Counted from the first letter of the stretch, positions 42,965-52,621 are shown. The stretch is DNA of 64,000 nt from Bacillus sp. RO1 (GCF_012524115.1 NZ_JAAZWB010000048.1:17805-81804), one strand, 5' to 3'. The notes: a model not told the origin generated them from the letters alone. Numbers and translations are program-made.

Positions 42965-44092
42965 TTAATTTTTTTGGTAAATTATTTCACCTTCAACCAT
43001 TGTCATGACAGGCTTTGCAAGGAATTGGAATGGGTGATGAGACCATAGTACCAAGTCGGCATCTTTTCCGGTTTCAATACTCCCAACCCGGTCAGAAACA
43101 CTAAGGTTTTTAGCCGCGGTTATGGTTATTCCCTCTAGTGCTTTTTGTTCATCTAATCCTTCCCTCACTGCCAAAGCTGCACACATATTTAAGTATTGTA
43201 CAGGGGTGTAAGGATGGTCTGTTGTAATGGATACTTCGACGCCTGCTTCTGATAATGCCTGATAGGTTTTCCAGTTTTTGTTTTTTAATTCAATCTTTGA
43301 TCTCCTCGTCATCGTTGGTCCAACACAGACTTTCATGTTTCGGCCTCTCAATTCATTTGCAATCAGATGTCCTTCTGTACAATGTTCGATGGTAAATCGC
43401 AAATTAAATTCTTCTGCAAAACGGATGCCTGACATGATATCATCTGCCCTGTGAGCGTGGATGCGAACTGGAATCTTTTGCTCAAGAGCCATGATAATTG
43501 GCTTAACACGCAAATTTTCCGGGTTGTCGTAATATTTTGCCTGATAAAAGGCTTCGCGAAGCATCCCCATAATGCCCATTCGGGTAATGGAATCCTTATT
43601 TCCCTGACTGTGAATTCGTTTAGGGTTTTCACCAAAAGCGACCTTCAACCCAGCAGTTTCTTGAATAATCATTTTGGAGATGTTCACACCATGGGTTTTG
43701 ATTACTGACGTGGTTCCTCCAATTACATTCGCACTTCCTGGCATAACGTGAACAGTCGTAATTCCATACTGAATGGCATCCTGGAATCCAGGGTCAAAAG
43801 GATGGACCCCGTCTAGTGCACGGATATGGGGAGTTAATGGTTCGACTGTCTCATTGGCATCATTGCCTGCCCAACCAGTTCCTTCATCATATAAGCCAAG
43901 GTGGGTGTGAACATCGATAAATCCAGGAAATAAATATTTTTCATTACATTCTATCACTTTCCCGTTTTCCGGTACGGCTAATCCTTTGCCAATCGTGTTT
44001 ATTTTTCCATTTTCGGTTATCACATCCGCATTATTTATCGGAGCTGATGTGATGGGATACACCGTTGCGTTTCGAAACATTACTATTCCCAT
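42965..44092 (-). CDS. Amidohydrolase family protein (imidazolonepropionase-like)
   Basis: A 375-residue metal-dependent amidohydrolase. Zinc ligands are seen in FPGFIDVHTHLG (HxH), IPVRIHAHRADD and FTIEHCTEGH, with the catalytic Asp in VSITTDHPYTP. The N-terminal composite strand domain (FRNATVYPITSAPINNADVI) and C-terminal GSIETGKDADLVLWSHHPF are typical. It should hydrolyse a cyclic amide or C-N bond; the substrate is unknown. AGGAG lies 6-7 nt before the ATG. It sits between the GNAT gene and yfhF, an insertion relative to the B. subtilis order. Confidence 0.88.
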   Translation of the reverse strand: MGIVMFRNATVYPITSAPINNADVITENGKINTIGKGLAVPENGKVIECNEKYLFPGFIDVHTHLGLYDEGTGWAGNDANETVEPLTPHIRALDGVHPFDPGFQDAIQYGITTVHVMPGSANVIGGTTSVIKTHGVNISKMIIQETAGLKVAFGENPKRIHSQGNKDSITRMGIMGMLREAFYQAKYYDNPENLRVKPIIMALEQKIPVRIHAHRADDIMSGIRFAEEFNLRFTIEHCTEGHLIANELRGRNMKVCVGPTMTRRSKIELKNKNWKTYQALSEAGVEVSITTDHPYTPVQYLNMCAALAVREGLDEQKALEGITITAAKNLSVSDRVGSIETGKDADLVLWSHHPFQFLAKPVMTMVEGEIIYQKN

Positions 44093-44115
44093 AGAAGACT
44101 CCTAATTTTCTGTCA

Positions 44116-45027
44116 TTACTTTGATTGTAATATGTCGGACAGAGCGTCATCAAGATGGGAAAATAAAAAATTATAGCCTTTATCTTCTAATTTTATCGGG
44201 AGCACCTTTTGGCCCTCCAACACGAGCACACTCATTTCTCCAAGCGCCATCTTCAAAGCAAAACCTGGTGTCGGAAACCAGTGTGGGCGGCCCATTACTT
44301 TTCCAAGCGTTTTACCGAAATCTTTCATTTGTTTTGGATGCGGTGCCACTACATTCACTGGTCCTTCAACCCCTTTATTTTCCAAGCTAAAAGCGATAGC
44401 GCCAACTACATCTTTAATATGCACCCAAGACATCCATTGTTCACCGGAGCCAATTTTTCCGCCAACAAACATTTTGTAAGGCAGCATCATTCTAGGTAGT
44501 GCACCTTCTTCTTTATCTAAAATAATCCCGAAACGTGTAAGCACCATACGGACCCCTTCTGTCTTCACTTGCTCCGCTTCCTTTTCCCAGGCATAAACGG
44601 TAGAAGCAAGAAAATCAGATCCAGGAGTTGTGTCCGCCTCGGTGAATGTTTGTGCCTCTGAAGTCCCGTAAAAGCCAATGGCACTTGCATTCACCAACAC
44701 TTCTGGTTTATTTTCCAACGAACCGATAATTCTATTGATTTCTTTTGTTGAAGAAATGCGACTCTCCACTATTTTCTTTTTCTGCTCTTCCGTCCAGCGA
44801 CCGCTGTTGATGGACTCGCCTGCTAGATTGACTATAGCATCCATGCCATCTAAACTTACTTCTGGAGTGGAAGATTCTTTTAGCCACTCTACATAGGTGA
44901 CATTTGCTTTTTCCTTTTTATTAGAGGTGTTTCGCGTTAAAATAAAGATGGAATGTCCTTTATCAATTAAATGGTCTGTCAGAGCTTGACCAACAAGCCC
45001 CGTACCGCCTGCAATGGCAATCTTCAT
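44116..45027 (-). CDS. yfhF: Epimerase of the TIGR01777 family, YfhF
   Basis: A 303-residue extended-SDR protein: the NAD(P)-binding motif IAGGTGLVGQALTDHL at the N-terminus, VNLAGESINSGRWTEEQKKKI, SAIGFYGTSEAQTFTE, RFGIILDKEEGALPRMMLPYKMFVGGKIGSGEQWMSW (family signature GSGxQWxSWVH) and a C-terminal DUF1731-type helix region (GRPHWFPTPGFALKMALGEMS). The substrate is a nucleotide sugar or unknown; related SulA-like proteins bind division factors. Position beside recX is conserved in Bacillus. Confidence 0.92.
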   Translation of the reverse strand: MKIAIAGGTGLVGQALTDHLIDKGHSIFILTRNTSNKKEKANVTYVEWLKESSTPEVSLDGMDAIVNLAGESINSGRWTEEQKKKIVESRISSTKEINRIIGSLENKPEVLVNASAIGFYGTSEAQTFTEADTTPGSDFLASTVYAWEKEAEQVKTEGVRMVLTRFGIILDKEEGALPRMMLPYKMFVGGKIGSGEQWMSWVHIKDVVGAIAFSLENKGVEGPVNVVAPHPKQMKDFGKTLGKVMGRPHWFPTPGFALKMALGEMSVLVLEGQKVLPIKLEDKGYNFLFSHLDDALSDILQSK

Positions 45028-45135
45028 CTATATCACCCTCCATAGAGAATATCTTACATACTATATTAGTTCTTTTCCCTAATTATCCTTTTTTTAATAC
45101 GGCGCAATGTGCTATGAAACGGAGTGAGAGCAGAA

Positions 45136-45936
45136 ATGGGTAAAATAACAAAAATATCGGTTCAGCAAAAAAACAAGGAAAGATTCAATATTTTCTTGGA
45201 TGAGGAGTACGCGTTTGCTGTGTACGAAGCGACGCTATTAAAATTCCAGCTAGTAAAAGGCAAGGAACTAGATGAACTGGATATAGAAGAAATCCTCTAC
45301 AGCGATCAAATCAACAAAGCATATAATGCTGCGGTTCATTATCTTTCTTTTCGGATGAGGACAGAAAAAGAAATAGAAGAGTATTTGAAGGAAAAAGAAT
45401 ATGAATCGTTCATTAGTAAAGAAATAGTCTTAAGACTGCGGGAGCAGGGGTACTTGAATGACAAGGAATTCGCAAATGCATATGTAAGGACTCAAGTGAA
45501 CACGACCTTGAAGGGCCGAGGCGTCATGGAACAGGAATTGCTTGAAAAGGGTGTCAGCAAGGATATTATTGTGGACGTGCTTGAAGCGGAGTATAGCCAA
45601 GAGACAGAGCTTGAGCATGCGGTAAAGCTTGTGTTGAAGTATGCACCTAAATACAAAAAAGACTCTTTTAAAATCATGATCCAAAAAGTGGAGCAGGCTT
45701 TAGTGAGAAAGGGATATGCTTTTTCCGTCATCCAAACAGCGCTGGAAGAGGCGGAACTTGAGGAGGATACATCAGAAGAGTGGGAAGCAATTGTAAAACA
45801 AGCGGAAAAATACCACCGAAAATACGTAGGGCTTGAAGGGTACCAATATAAGATGAAGATGAAGGGCGCCTTGTATAGAAAAGGATTCGGAATGGACCTT
45901 ATTGATCGGTGGCTGGAGGAGAATGAGGGGAATTAA
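45136..45936 (+). CDS. recX: Recombination regulator RecX
   Basis: A 266-residue protein of three-helix repeats: SVQQKNKERFNIFLDEEYAFAV at the N-terminus, then YLSFRMRTEKEIEEYLKEKE, IVLRLREQGYLNDKEFANAYVRTQ, KGRGVMEQELLEKGVSKDII and a repeated YRKGFGMDLIDRWLEE end. RecX binds RecA and modulates its filaments. The length matches Bacillus RecX, longer than the E. coli form. ATG 45136 follows GGAGTGAG. It is divergent from yfhF. Confidence 0.93.
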   Translation: MGKITKISVQQKNKERFNIFLDEEYAFAVYEATLLKFQLVKGKELDELDIEEILYSDQINKAYNAAVHYLSFRMRTEKEIEEYLKEKEYESFISKEIVLRLREQGYLNDKEFANAYVRTQVNTTLKGRGVMEQELLEKGVSKDIIVDVLEAEYSQETELEHAVKLVLKYAPKYKKDSFKIMIQKVEQALVRKGYAFSVIQTALEEAELEEDTSEEWEAIVKQAEKYHRKYVGLEGYQYKMKMKGALYRKGFGMDLIDRWLEENEGN

Positions 45937-45966
45937 CTTTAATCAAAGGATAAAAGCAGCAAAATG

Positions 45967-46092
45967 GTAGACCATTCCTCCTTAGTTGTACAAGTTCGCT
46001 TGGGAAATGTAGAAGTAAATTCGGGAAATGTAGAAGGTCTATTCAAAAGTGTAGAACAATTAACTTTAGAGGTAGAAGTTACTTATACTTCT
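45967..46092. repeat. 21-nt-period array, GTAGAAG family
   Basis: GTAGA/GTACA-like hexamers start at 45967, 45988, 46009, 46030, 46051 and 46072: six units exactly 21 nt apart. The best-preserved units read TCGGGAAATGTAGAAG. The same family, reversed, is at 55503-55607. Confidence 0.88.
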
Positions 46093-46100
46093 CTAAAAAA

Positions 46101-46143
46101 ATAGCCGCTTTGGACATCCCGTGTTCCAAGCGGCTGCTTTTAA
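46101..46143. terminator. Bidirectional terminator between recX and the SDR gene
   Basis: AAAATAGCCGCTT / AAGCGGCTGCTTTT stem with flanking A and T tracts. Confidence 0.85.
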
Positions 46144-46144
46144 C

Positions 46145-46804
46145 TCATATCTGTATCTCCAACTGGTCATCCTGAGCAACAATCATCTCAGCGACTTCTC
46201 TAGGAGATTTCAACCTGGACTTGTCCTTAATATGATTAGTCTCATCCCAAAAAGGCGTGTCCATTCCGCCCATATAAGTTGCGATGATACGGATTTGTCC
46301 TTCTAATTCTTTTTGTAAGCTTTCGGTAAAACCGCGGACTGCAAATTTACTTGCAACATAGACGCTTTCATTCACTTTTCCTTTTTGACCGGCAGTGGAG
46401 ATGATGTTCATGATTTTGCTATTCTCTTGCTTTAACAAATGAGGAAGTAATTCTTTCGTTAAAAATATGGTCCCTAATACGTTCGTCTGAATGGCTGTTT
46501 CAATCTCTCCATAATCTAAATTTGTTAACGGACCGAAGCAGCCTGCACCAGCATTGTTCAGTAAGTAGTCTACAGTATGTTCGGAGATAATCTTACTTAC
46601 CGCCTGTTTAACATTTTCTAAACTGCCAATATCCATCTGGTAGGCGAAGGCCTTTGCTCCCAAAGATAGAATTTCTTCTTTTACAGCTTCCAAAGGATCT
46701 AACCTTCTGCCAGTCAATATTATCGTGTGACCCTTTTTAGCGTAAGAAAGTGCCAATTCCTTTCCGAGGCCTGTACCGGCACCTGTGATCAGTATTGTTT
46801 GCAT
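46145..46804 (-). CDS. Short-chain dehydrogenase/reductase
   Basis: A 219-residue classical SDR: TGAGTGLGKELAL (TGxxxGxG cofactor motif), NNAGAG, the Ser of IISTAGQ and the catalytic YVASK (YxxxK). It lacks the long C-terminus of larger SDRs. The substrate is unknown; it resembles YqjQ/DltE-like oxidoreductases. ATG 46804 follows AAAGGTGAT by 6 nt. Confidence 0.87.
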   Translation of the reverse strand: MQTILITGAGTGLGKELALSYAKKGHTIILTGRRLDPLEAVKEEILSLGAKAFAYQMDIGSLENVKQAVSKIISEHTVDYLLNNAGAGCFGPLTNLDYGEIETAIQTNVLGTIFLTKELLPHLLKQENSKIMNIISTAGQKGKVNESVYVASKFAVRGFTESLQKELEGQIRIIATYMGGMDTPFWDETNHIKDKSRLKSPREVAEMIVAQDDQLEIQI

Positions 46805-46888
46805 GCAAATCACCTTTTCATAATAGCTTTTTGTAATGTCAGAATCGTGCTATTCTTATTTTATATAGATTTTTTAGGGGGAAAGCAA

Positions 46889-47233
46889 GTGGAACAGGAA
46901 AAACGCTACAGTCAGATGACATCTCATGAGTTACATCAGGAAATCGCCATGTTAAAAGAAAAGGCGCGAAAGGCGGAACAACTTGGTATTGTAAATGAGT
47001 TTGCAGTATTGGAACGAAAGATTACGATGGCAAAAGCTTATATGTTAGATCCAGAGGACTTCAATCCAGGAGATGTGTATGAAATAGAAGGTGATCCTGG
47101 TGTTCATTTTAAAGTAACCTATATGAACGGAGTTTTTGCATGGGGACATAGAATTCACGGCGATACTACTAGCAAGGAAGAAGAAGGCTTGCCAATATCC
47201 ATGCTCATGAACGAAAAAAGCAAAGAAGCGTAA
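46889..47233 (+). CDS. yfhH: YfhH family protein (DUF1811)
   Basis: A 114-residue protein: YSQMTSHELHQEIAMLKEKARKAEQLGIVNE then a SH3-like second half (FNPGDVYEIEGDPGVHFKVTYMNGVFAWGHRI). This is YfhH, located between recX and sspK as in B. subtilis. The function is unknown. GTG 46889 follows TAGGGGGAAAG. Confidence 0.9.
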   Translation: MEQEKRYSQMTSHELHQEIAMLKEKARKAEQLGIVNEFAVLERKITMAKAYMLDPEDFNPGDVYEIEGDPGVHFKVTYMNGVFAWGHRIHGDTTSKEEEGLPISMLMNEKSKEA

Positions 47234-47251
47234 GGCCTCTTTGCTTTTTTG
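47214..47251 (+). terminator. Terminator of yfhH
   Basis: AAAAGCAAAGA / TCTTTGCTTTTTTG stem, overlapping the end of the gene. Confidence 0.88.
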
Positions 47252-47256
47252 CTTAG

Positions 47257-47427
47257 TTAAGATCTTTTTCTTGTCTGCACTTCTAAGATCTGGATATTCT
47301 GAGCTTGTTGCGTCTCACCGTTTACTTGACGGAACGAGTGCTTAGAATGGGCATTAGGCTGCGGAAACGGGTGGTCATTTAACGTAAAAGGATTACTGCG
47401 TGATGGCTTGTGATTTTGTTTTGCCAT
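47257..47427 (-). CDS. ypzG: YpzG family small protein
   Basis: A 56-residue protein: AKQNHKPSRSNPFTLNDHPF, then PNAHSKHSFRQVNGETQQAQ and a TRKRS end. The QVNGETQQ core and ILEVQTRKRS tail identify YpzG, a small hydrophilic protein of spore formers. AGGAGG lies about 8 nt before the ATG. The function is unknown. Confidence 0.85.
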   Translation of the reverse strand: MAKQNHKPSRSNPFTLNDHPFPQPNAHSKHSFRQVNGETQQAQNIQILEVQTRKRS

Positions 47428-47501
47428 GATAACAACCTCCTATTAGTTAGGGTAGCTTCGAATTTCATAGCGGTAGAAACCGCTATAAATACGAAAAAAC
47501 C

Positions 47502-47510
47502 TTATCCACA
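47502..47510 (+). promoter_or_regulatory. Single consensus DnaA box near sspK
   Basis: TTATCCACA just after the sspK stop. A small hairpin ATAGCGGT/ACCGCTAT lies beside it at about 47467-47486, between sspK and ypzG. Confidence 0.35.
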
Positions 47511-47514
47511 AAGT

Positions 47515-47679
47515 TTAGAATGTATCTTCTTCTCTGGCACCAGAAGCACGCATGCGCTCCTGTGGATGCGTATTAATCGTTCCATTAGCACGCTTTGAAG
47601 CATATTCAGACTTTGCACGACCTTCCCCTTCAAACTTGTTGTCGTTAGGGTTCGGAAAGTTTCTCGCTTTGTTCCTCAT
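47515..47679 (-). CDS. sspK: Small acid-soluble spore protein K
   Basis: A 54-residue protein: [20 protein letters not shown], then [20 protein letters not shown] and SGAREEDTF. The [13 protein letters not shown] and PQERMRASG blocks identify SspK, a minor spore-core protein made in the forespore. It sits between yfhH and yfhJ as in B. subtilis. AGGAGGCGA precedes the ATG. Confidence 0.92.
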   Translation of the reverse strand: MRNKARNFPNPNDNKFEGEGRAKSEYASKRANGTINTHPQERMRASGAREEDTF

Positions 47680-47811
47680 GCGACTCGCCTCCTCGGTAAG
47701 TGGATGCTGGCTGAGTAGCCGAACATCTATCTTTAATATTGGATTTTAGAAGTGATTATATGTAATGATAAGCATAGTGAAATTAAACCAAAACTAAAAC
47801 GGAGTGTTTAT

Positions 47812-48081
47812 ATGGAACAATATTTTGAACGTCTGGCTGATCGTCTGATGGAAAAGAATTCTGCCTTACCTTATGATAAGGCGAGAACTTGGGTGGAGCT
47901 TTTATGGGAGGATTTTGAGAGCTCCTATGCTAAGGCAGGATATGAATATAAGGGGAAGGACATGACAGAGAGAATGGTCATGCAGATCATTGATCGTCAT
48001 GGAGATCGCCTTCATGAGTTTTTTTCGAATAATCCAAAATACAAGCATCTTTTGAATTCCGATGATCATCTGACACACTAA
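47812..48081 (+). CDS. yfhJ: WVELL family protein YfhJ
   Basis: An 89-residue protein EQYFERLADRLMEKNSALPY followed by DKARTWVELLWEDFE, the motif naming the WVELL family. The rest is helical and charged (KDMTERMVMQIIDRHGDRLHEFF). The function is unknown. CGGAGTG precedes ATG 47812; upstream residues of the open frame are not part of the family. Confidence 0.9.
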   Translation: MEQYFERLADRLMEKNSALPYDKARTWVELLWEDFESSYAKAGYEYKGKDMTERMVMQIIDRHGDRLHEFFSNNPKYKHLLNSDDHLTH

Positions 48082-48083
48082 AA

Positions 48084-48118
48084 GACCGCTCGCCCATCGT
48101 TTGGGCGAGCGGTTTAGT
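48084..48118. terminator. Terminator between yfhJ and yfhP
   Basis: AGACCGCTCGCCC / GGGCGAGCGGTTTAG perfect 11-bp core with a 7-nt loop; probably works both ways. Confidence 0.88.
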
Positions 48119-49097
48119 CTATATTTGGAATGATCTCTAGTTTTGTTCGTAACTTTTCTTCGCTGAAAATCCATCCTGTATACGAGCTAATAATATTGAG
48201 GTTATGATCAAGCTGTACAATGGCCACAAAAGGATAATAATCTTTACTTCGGTATCTTAGGTCGATGAAACGGACCTCATAATGGTCATCGTATTCTTCC
48301 ATTTCCCACCGGTATACAGGAGAGAAGGAAAGAAATGCAGAAACATTGTCGTCGAATTTTGCCGCTTCAATAATGGCGTTTTCAGGAAGCGGTACTTTTT
48401 CAAACGTATCGTGAATGAAGATTTGATACTTGACTGCCCTGGCGACGTAAAAATTATCTTTAGTAGTAATAGCTAAATGCCATTGGTTCCAATATAGTGT
48501 CGGTGAAATGATGGTTTGTTTCACACTTGGAATGATTTCCCGCACTTGTTGCAACACTTTTTGCTGCATTCGATATCGCAGCACATAATAGGCAATTAAT
48601 ATGCCGTATATCGCCAGAAATGTGTAGCCTGGGTGAAATCCAGCTCCCCAGAGGACAAGTCCGGCAATATGAAAGCCGAATATTACGGGGTCAAAGGTAT
48701 TAATAATTCCAAGTGCCACCCATCTTTTTGTAAAAGGACGGAGAGCCTGTGTCCCATAAGCGTTGAAAATGTCGACAAAAACATGAAGGATTACGGCTAT
48801 AAATGTCCAAATCCATAAATAAAGAAAATTTGCTTCTGGTATAAACAAATAAATGGCCGGTGCTATAAGAATCGGCCAGAGGCACACTGCTGGAATGGAA
48901 TGAGTAATTCCACGGTGATTTCTAATATATGTCGCGTTATTTCTGAATTTCAAAATGGTATCCGTGTCCGGAGCCTGTGAACCGATTACTGCTCCCATCA
49001 TGATGGCTGTTGCTGTTTCAGGGCTACTTGCTACAAATGGATCAATAGTAGCCATGGATCCAATCGCAATACCCATTACAACATGTGTTCCAGTATC
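48114..49097 (-). CDS. yfhP: Membrane metal-dependent hydrolase YfhP
   Basis: A 327-residue protein with an N-terminal membrane half of the YdjM type: DTGTHVVMGIAIG, GSQAPDTDTILKFRNNATYIRNHRGITHS and HVFVDIFNAYGTQALRPF, all conserved His/Asp retained, then a soluble C-terminal domain (about 200-327). The substrate is unknown. TTG 49097 follows AAAGGAGG by 7-8 nt and gives the family N-terminus; the ATG at 49139 has none. Upstream of mutY, as in B. subtilis. Confidence 0.9.
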   Translation of the reverse strand, partial: DTGTHVVMGIAIGSMATIDPFVASSPETATAIMMGAVIGSQAPDTDTILKFRNNATYIRNHRGITHSIPAVCLWPILIAPAIYLFIPEANFLYLWIWTFIAVILHVFVDIFNAYGTQALRPFTKRWVALGIINTFDPVIFGFHIAGLVLWGAGFHPGYTFLAIYGILIAYYVLRYRMQQKVLQQVREIIPSVKQTIISPTLYWNQWHLAITTKDNFYVARAVKYQIFIHDTFEKVPLPENAIIEAAKFDDNVSAFLSFSPVYRWEMEEYDDHYEVRFIDLRYRSKDYYPFVAIVQLDHNLNIISSYTGWIFSEEKLRTKLEIIPNID

Positions 49098-49184
49098 CAA
49101 TGGTGGGCCTCCTTTCCGGCTGTTTAGAAAAACTGGCACAATCTATTTTTTATTTAGTCTGATGCAAAAGGGGTGTTTTCAAAC

Positions 49185-49502
49185 ATGATAACAAAACAGT
49201 TGCATATTTTCATTCAATATCCTATAAAGGAAACAGTGACTCTTCAATATGAAGAAACGATGCATCGCGTTCTGCAAGCAATGAACCAAATGGGAGCAAA
49301 TGAGTATCATTGGACAAAAGCTGGTTCTGAAAAAGGAGCTGCTTACTATCGTGAATCTTTTCTACTTCCAACTGAATCGCATTATTTTGCCATGAAAGCA
49401 TTGCGTGGTTCCAAGCAAAGCAATGTTTTTCATGAACTGTCCCAATATATTGACACAGAGGTAGGAACGGTTGAATATATAGGCTTGAAAATTTCTAGCT
49501 AA
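49185..49502 (+). CDS. Small hypothetical protein upstream of mutY
   Basis: A 105-residue protein: [42 protein letters not shown], then [24 protein letters not shown]. It looks like a small alpha-beta protein without membrane segments. I do not recognise a named family. ATG 49185 follows AAAGGGG; mutY starts 16 nt after its stop, so the two are probably co-transcribed. Confidence 0.7.
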   Translation: MITKQLHIFIQYPIKETVTLQYEETMHRVLQAMNQMGANEYHWTKAGSEKGAAYYRESFLLPTESHYFAMKALRGSKQSNVFHELSQYIDTEVGTVEYIGLKISS

Positions 49503-49518
49503 AACATGGAGGTTTATT

Positions 49519-50625
49519 TTGAAAAAAGAAAGTACTCATCACGAACGACTAGATGACTTTGATATATATGGCTTTCAAGAAGATTTAATTACTTGGTTTG
49601 AAAGGGAGCAAAGAGATCTGCCATGGCGTAAGGATCAAGACCCCTATAAAGTATGGGTATCAGAAATCATGCTCCAACAGACAAAAGTGGACACAGTTAT
49701 CCCTTATTTTAATTCCTTTATTGAACAATTCCCAAACATCCAAAGCTTGGCTGAAGCAGAAGAGGACAGGGTGTTAAAGGCTTGGGAAGGTCTTGGTTAC
49801 TACTCTCGTGCAAGAAATTTGCAAACTGCGGTCAGGGAGGTCTATGAAAGCTATGGAGGGATTGTACCTAATACGCCTAAGGAAATCTCCACATTAAAAG
49901 GAGTGGGCCCGTACACAACAGGAGCGATTCTTAGTATTGCGTATGGTGTTCCTGAACCAGCCGTGGACGGTAATGTCATGAGGGTATTATCTCGAATACT
50001 TTTGATAAGAGATGATATTGCCAAGCCTAAGACCCGGAAAGTTTTTGAAGAAGTGATTCGGGATCTTATTTCAAAAGAGAACCCGTCGTTTTTTAATCAA
50101 GGGTTGATGGAACTCGGTGCAATGGTCTGCACACCAACCTCACCTTCCTGTTTATTATGTCCGGTCCGTGAACATTGCCGTGCTTTTGCAGAGGGAGTTC
50201 AACGGGAGCTTCCTGTAAAAACAAAAAAGAAATCAACAAAGCAGATTGCACTTGTTGCAGGAATTTTCAAAGATAATGACGGACGATTTTTAATTCATAA
50301 GAGGTCAAGCGAAGGGTTATTGGCTAACCTGTGGGAGTTCCCTAATTTTGTGAAAGTAGATGAGCTGGGAACGGCCAAGCAGCAGTTACAGCAATTGATG
50401 AAAACGGAGTATGGTTTGAATATTACACCTGGTGAATATGTTTGCGATATTAAACACGTCTTCTCTCACTTAGTATGGGATGTAAATGTTTACGTTGGAA
50501 GCTGGGAAGGAGAGCTTCCTGAGGGAAGTGACCTTGTAGCGGTAACGGCAGAGGAAATGAAGGAGTATGCATTTCCTGTTTCGCATCAGAACATGTGGAA
50601 GGAATACATCAAGGTGATGGAATAA
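49519..50625 (+). CDS. mutY: A/G-specific adenine glycosylase MutY
   Basis: A 368-residue base-excision repair enzyme removing adenine opposite 8-oxoguanine. Seen in order: [24 protein letters not shown] (catalytic Glu in SEIMLQQT), the helix-hairpin-helix [18 protein letters not shown] with the catalytic Asp in EPAVDGNV, the 4Fe-4S loop C-x6-C-x2-C-x5-C ([17 protein letters not shown]) and a C-terminal NUDIX-like domain ([30 protein letters not shown]) that reads 8-oxoG. TTG start behind GGAGGT. Corresponds to B. subtilis YfhQ. Confidence 0.95.
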   Translation: MKKESTHHERLDDFDIYGFQEDLITWFEREQRDLPWRKDQDPYKVWVSEIMLQQTKVDTVIPYFNSFIEQFPNIQSLAEAEEDRVLKAWEGLGYYSRARNLQTAVREVYESYGGIVPNTPKEISTLKGVGPYTTGAILSIAYGVPEPAVDGNVMRVLSRILLIRDDIAKPKTRKVFEEVIRDLISKENPSFFNQGLMELGAMVCTPTSPSCLLCPVREHCRAFAEGVQRELPVKTKKKSTKQIALVAGIFKDNDGRFLIHKRSSEGLLANLWEFPNFVKVDELGTAKQQLQQLMKTEYGLNITPGEYVCDIKHVFSHLVWDVNVYVGSWEGELPEGSDLVAVTAEEMKEYAFPVSHQNMWKEYIKVME

Positions 50626-50629
50626 GCAA

Positions 50630-50663
50630 GGAGGATCAACCATTTTCGGTTGATCCCTTTTCA
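50630..50663 (+). terminator. Terminator of mutY
   Basis: GGATCAACC / GGTTGATCC with a 6-nt loop then CTTTTC. Confidence 0.88.
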
Positions 50664-50666
50664 TGT

Positions 50667-50891
50667 TCAGTCATAACTTATTCGAGTTCCGTGTGTCCAA
50701 TCAGCTTCATGACGTTGAAATCCGCCACGCGCTTCAATTTCCTTCACAATCTCCATGTGAATGCTCTGACCCTCTGCATTTAAATAAGGGACCATTTGTT
50801 GTAAGGAATGATGAAAGTAAGCCAGTTCGCTGTCTTTCCATTCTTTTTTGGAATGCATCGATAGTTCCGTCATATCACGTCCAACGTACAT
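50667..50891 (-). CDS. yfhS: YfhS-like small protein
   Basis: A 74-residue protein: YVGRDMTELSMHSKKEWKDS, then ELAYFHHSLQQMVPYLNAEG and EIEARGGFQRHEADWTHGTR. Size, composition and the place between mutY and fabL fit B. subtilis YfhS. The function is unknown; yfhS is sporulation-linked in B. subtilis. AGGAGGCAGAAGCT precedes the ATG. Confidence 0.7.
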   Translation of the reverse strand: MYVGRDMTELSMHSKKEWKDSELAYFHHSLQQMVPYLNAEGQSIHMEIVKEIEARGGFQRHEADWTHGTRISYD

Positions 50892-50959
50892 AGCTTCTGC
50901 CTCCTTTATGGCAATGTTTATGCTGTTATTGTTTGATGAATCAATAAGGCTTATACTGA

Positions 50960-51751
<792 letters not shown>

Positions 51752-51834
51752 AATATACAGAAAATAATTTTTAATTTTTTTGTCATAGTTTCCTTTCGAA
51801 ATGGTTATCTTAAATTTCGTGGAGGTGATAAACA

Positions 51835-52029
51835 ATGGCAAACAACAACCAACCAAACCAAGCTAAAACAGCTTCTGGTACAAGCATTCAACACGTGAAA
51901 CAACAAAATGCTCAACAAAACCAACAACAATACGGTGCTGAGTATGCGAGCGAAACTAGCGCGCAACATGTGAAACAACAAAACGCTCAAGCTGCAGCGA
52001 AAAAGAACCAACAAAACCAACAACAATAA
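51835..52029 (+). CDS. sspE: Gamma-type small acid-soluble spore protein
   Basis: A 64-residue protein rich in Gln, Asn and Ala and built of two repeats, each ending SxQHVKQQNAQ. EYASETSAQ in the second repeat is the GPR protease cleavage type (EFASETN-like). It is a forespore storage protein degraded for amino acids at germination. It is shorter than B. subtilis SspE (84), with two rather than three blocks. GTGGAGGTGA precedes the ATG; forespore (sigma-G) control is expected. Confidence 0.95.
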   Translation: MANNNQPNQAKTASGTSIQHVKQQNAQQNQQQYGAEYASETSAQHVKQQNAQAAAKKNQQNQQQ

Positions 52030-52039
52030 TTAAGCAATA

Positions 52040-52084
52040 ACACGAAGCACTCCTTATCATATCGATATGGAGTGCTTCTTCGTT
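52040..52084 (+). terminator. Terminator of sspE
   Basis: GAAGCACTCC / GGAGTGCTTC stem with an ATATCGATAT-containing loop, then TTCG. Confidence 0.85.
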
Positions 52085-52105
52085 GTGGAGAACGAAATTC
52101 CTTGT

Positions 52106-52205
52106 GGGGTCTGACCCCTTTTCGTTCGTCAAAATTTGACAAACCCTTTAGTGGTAGCAAGCCTTCGACGTTAGGTTTGATTCTCCTGTGGGGGTCTGAC
52201 CCCTT
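52106..52205. repeat. Two GGGGTCTGACCCC palindromic blocks
   Basis: TGGGGTCTGACCCC occurs at about 52106-52120 and again, as GGGGGTCTGACCCC, at about 52191-52204, 85 nt apart; a related GGTCAGACCCC lies at 14721. Each can form a hairpin and is followed by T or A-rich bases. They occupy the 300-base gap between sspE and ygaB. Confidence 0.6.
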
Positions 52206-52329
52206 AAGCAAAATTTTTTGCTCGACAAAACTTCCCTCAGCTCAACATATGTAGTCAAAGGGATTGAGAGGTGGGGGAAGAATGTTATGAGTAGAGGGTA
52301 TGGTATTTGGTAAGGAGGAGGATTTTGTG

Positions 52330-52581
52330 GTGGATAGGTTTGATGTGGCGGTGGCGGAGCAGTTAAAGACGATGGATAGATTGTTGTTACTTCAGGGAGA
52401 GATTGAGCAGAATGAAAAGGTGATAGAACAGCTGGAGCAATTAGAGGAAGAAGCCGAAAAGCTAAGAAAATTAAAAGAAGACATAGCGAAGATGAAAGAA
52501 GAATTAGCAGAAATTCAATCCATTTTTGAAACGCAAACAGAAGAGGCAATTAAATCTTTTCACTTGCAGGAGTCTTTTTAA
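52330..52581 (+). CDS. ygaB: YgaB family coiled-coil protein
   Basis: An 83-residue, mostly coiled-coil protein: DRFDVAVAEQLKTMDRLLLL, then heptads of EQNEKVIEQLEQLEEEAEKL and EDIAKMKEELAEIQSIF. The N-terminus matches YgaB, and it lies between sspE and ygaC as in B. subtilis. Function unknown. GTG 52330 follows AAGGAGGAG. Confidence 0.85.
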   Translation: MDRFDVAVAEQLKTMDRLLLLQGEIEQNEKVIEQLEQLEEEAEKLRKLKEDIAKMKEELAEIQSIFETQTEEAIKSFHLQESF

Positions 52582-52621
52582 TCGAATAATTTTAAATTAA
52601 ATCAGAGTTTATTTAGAGCGG

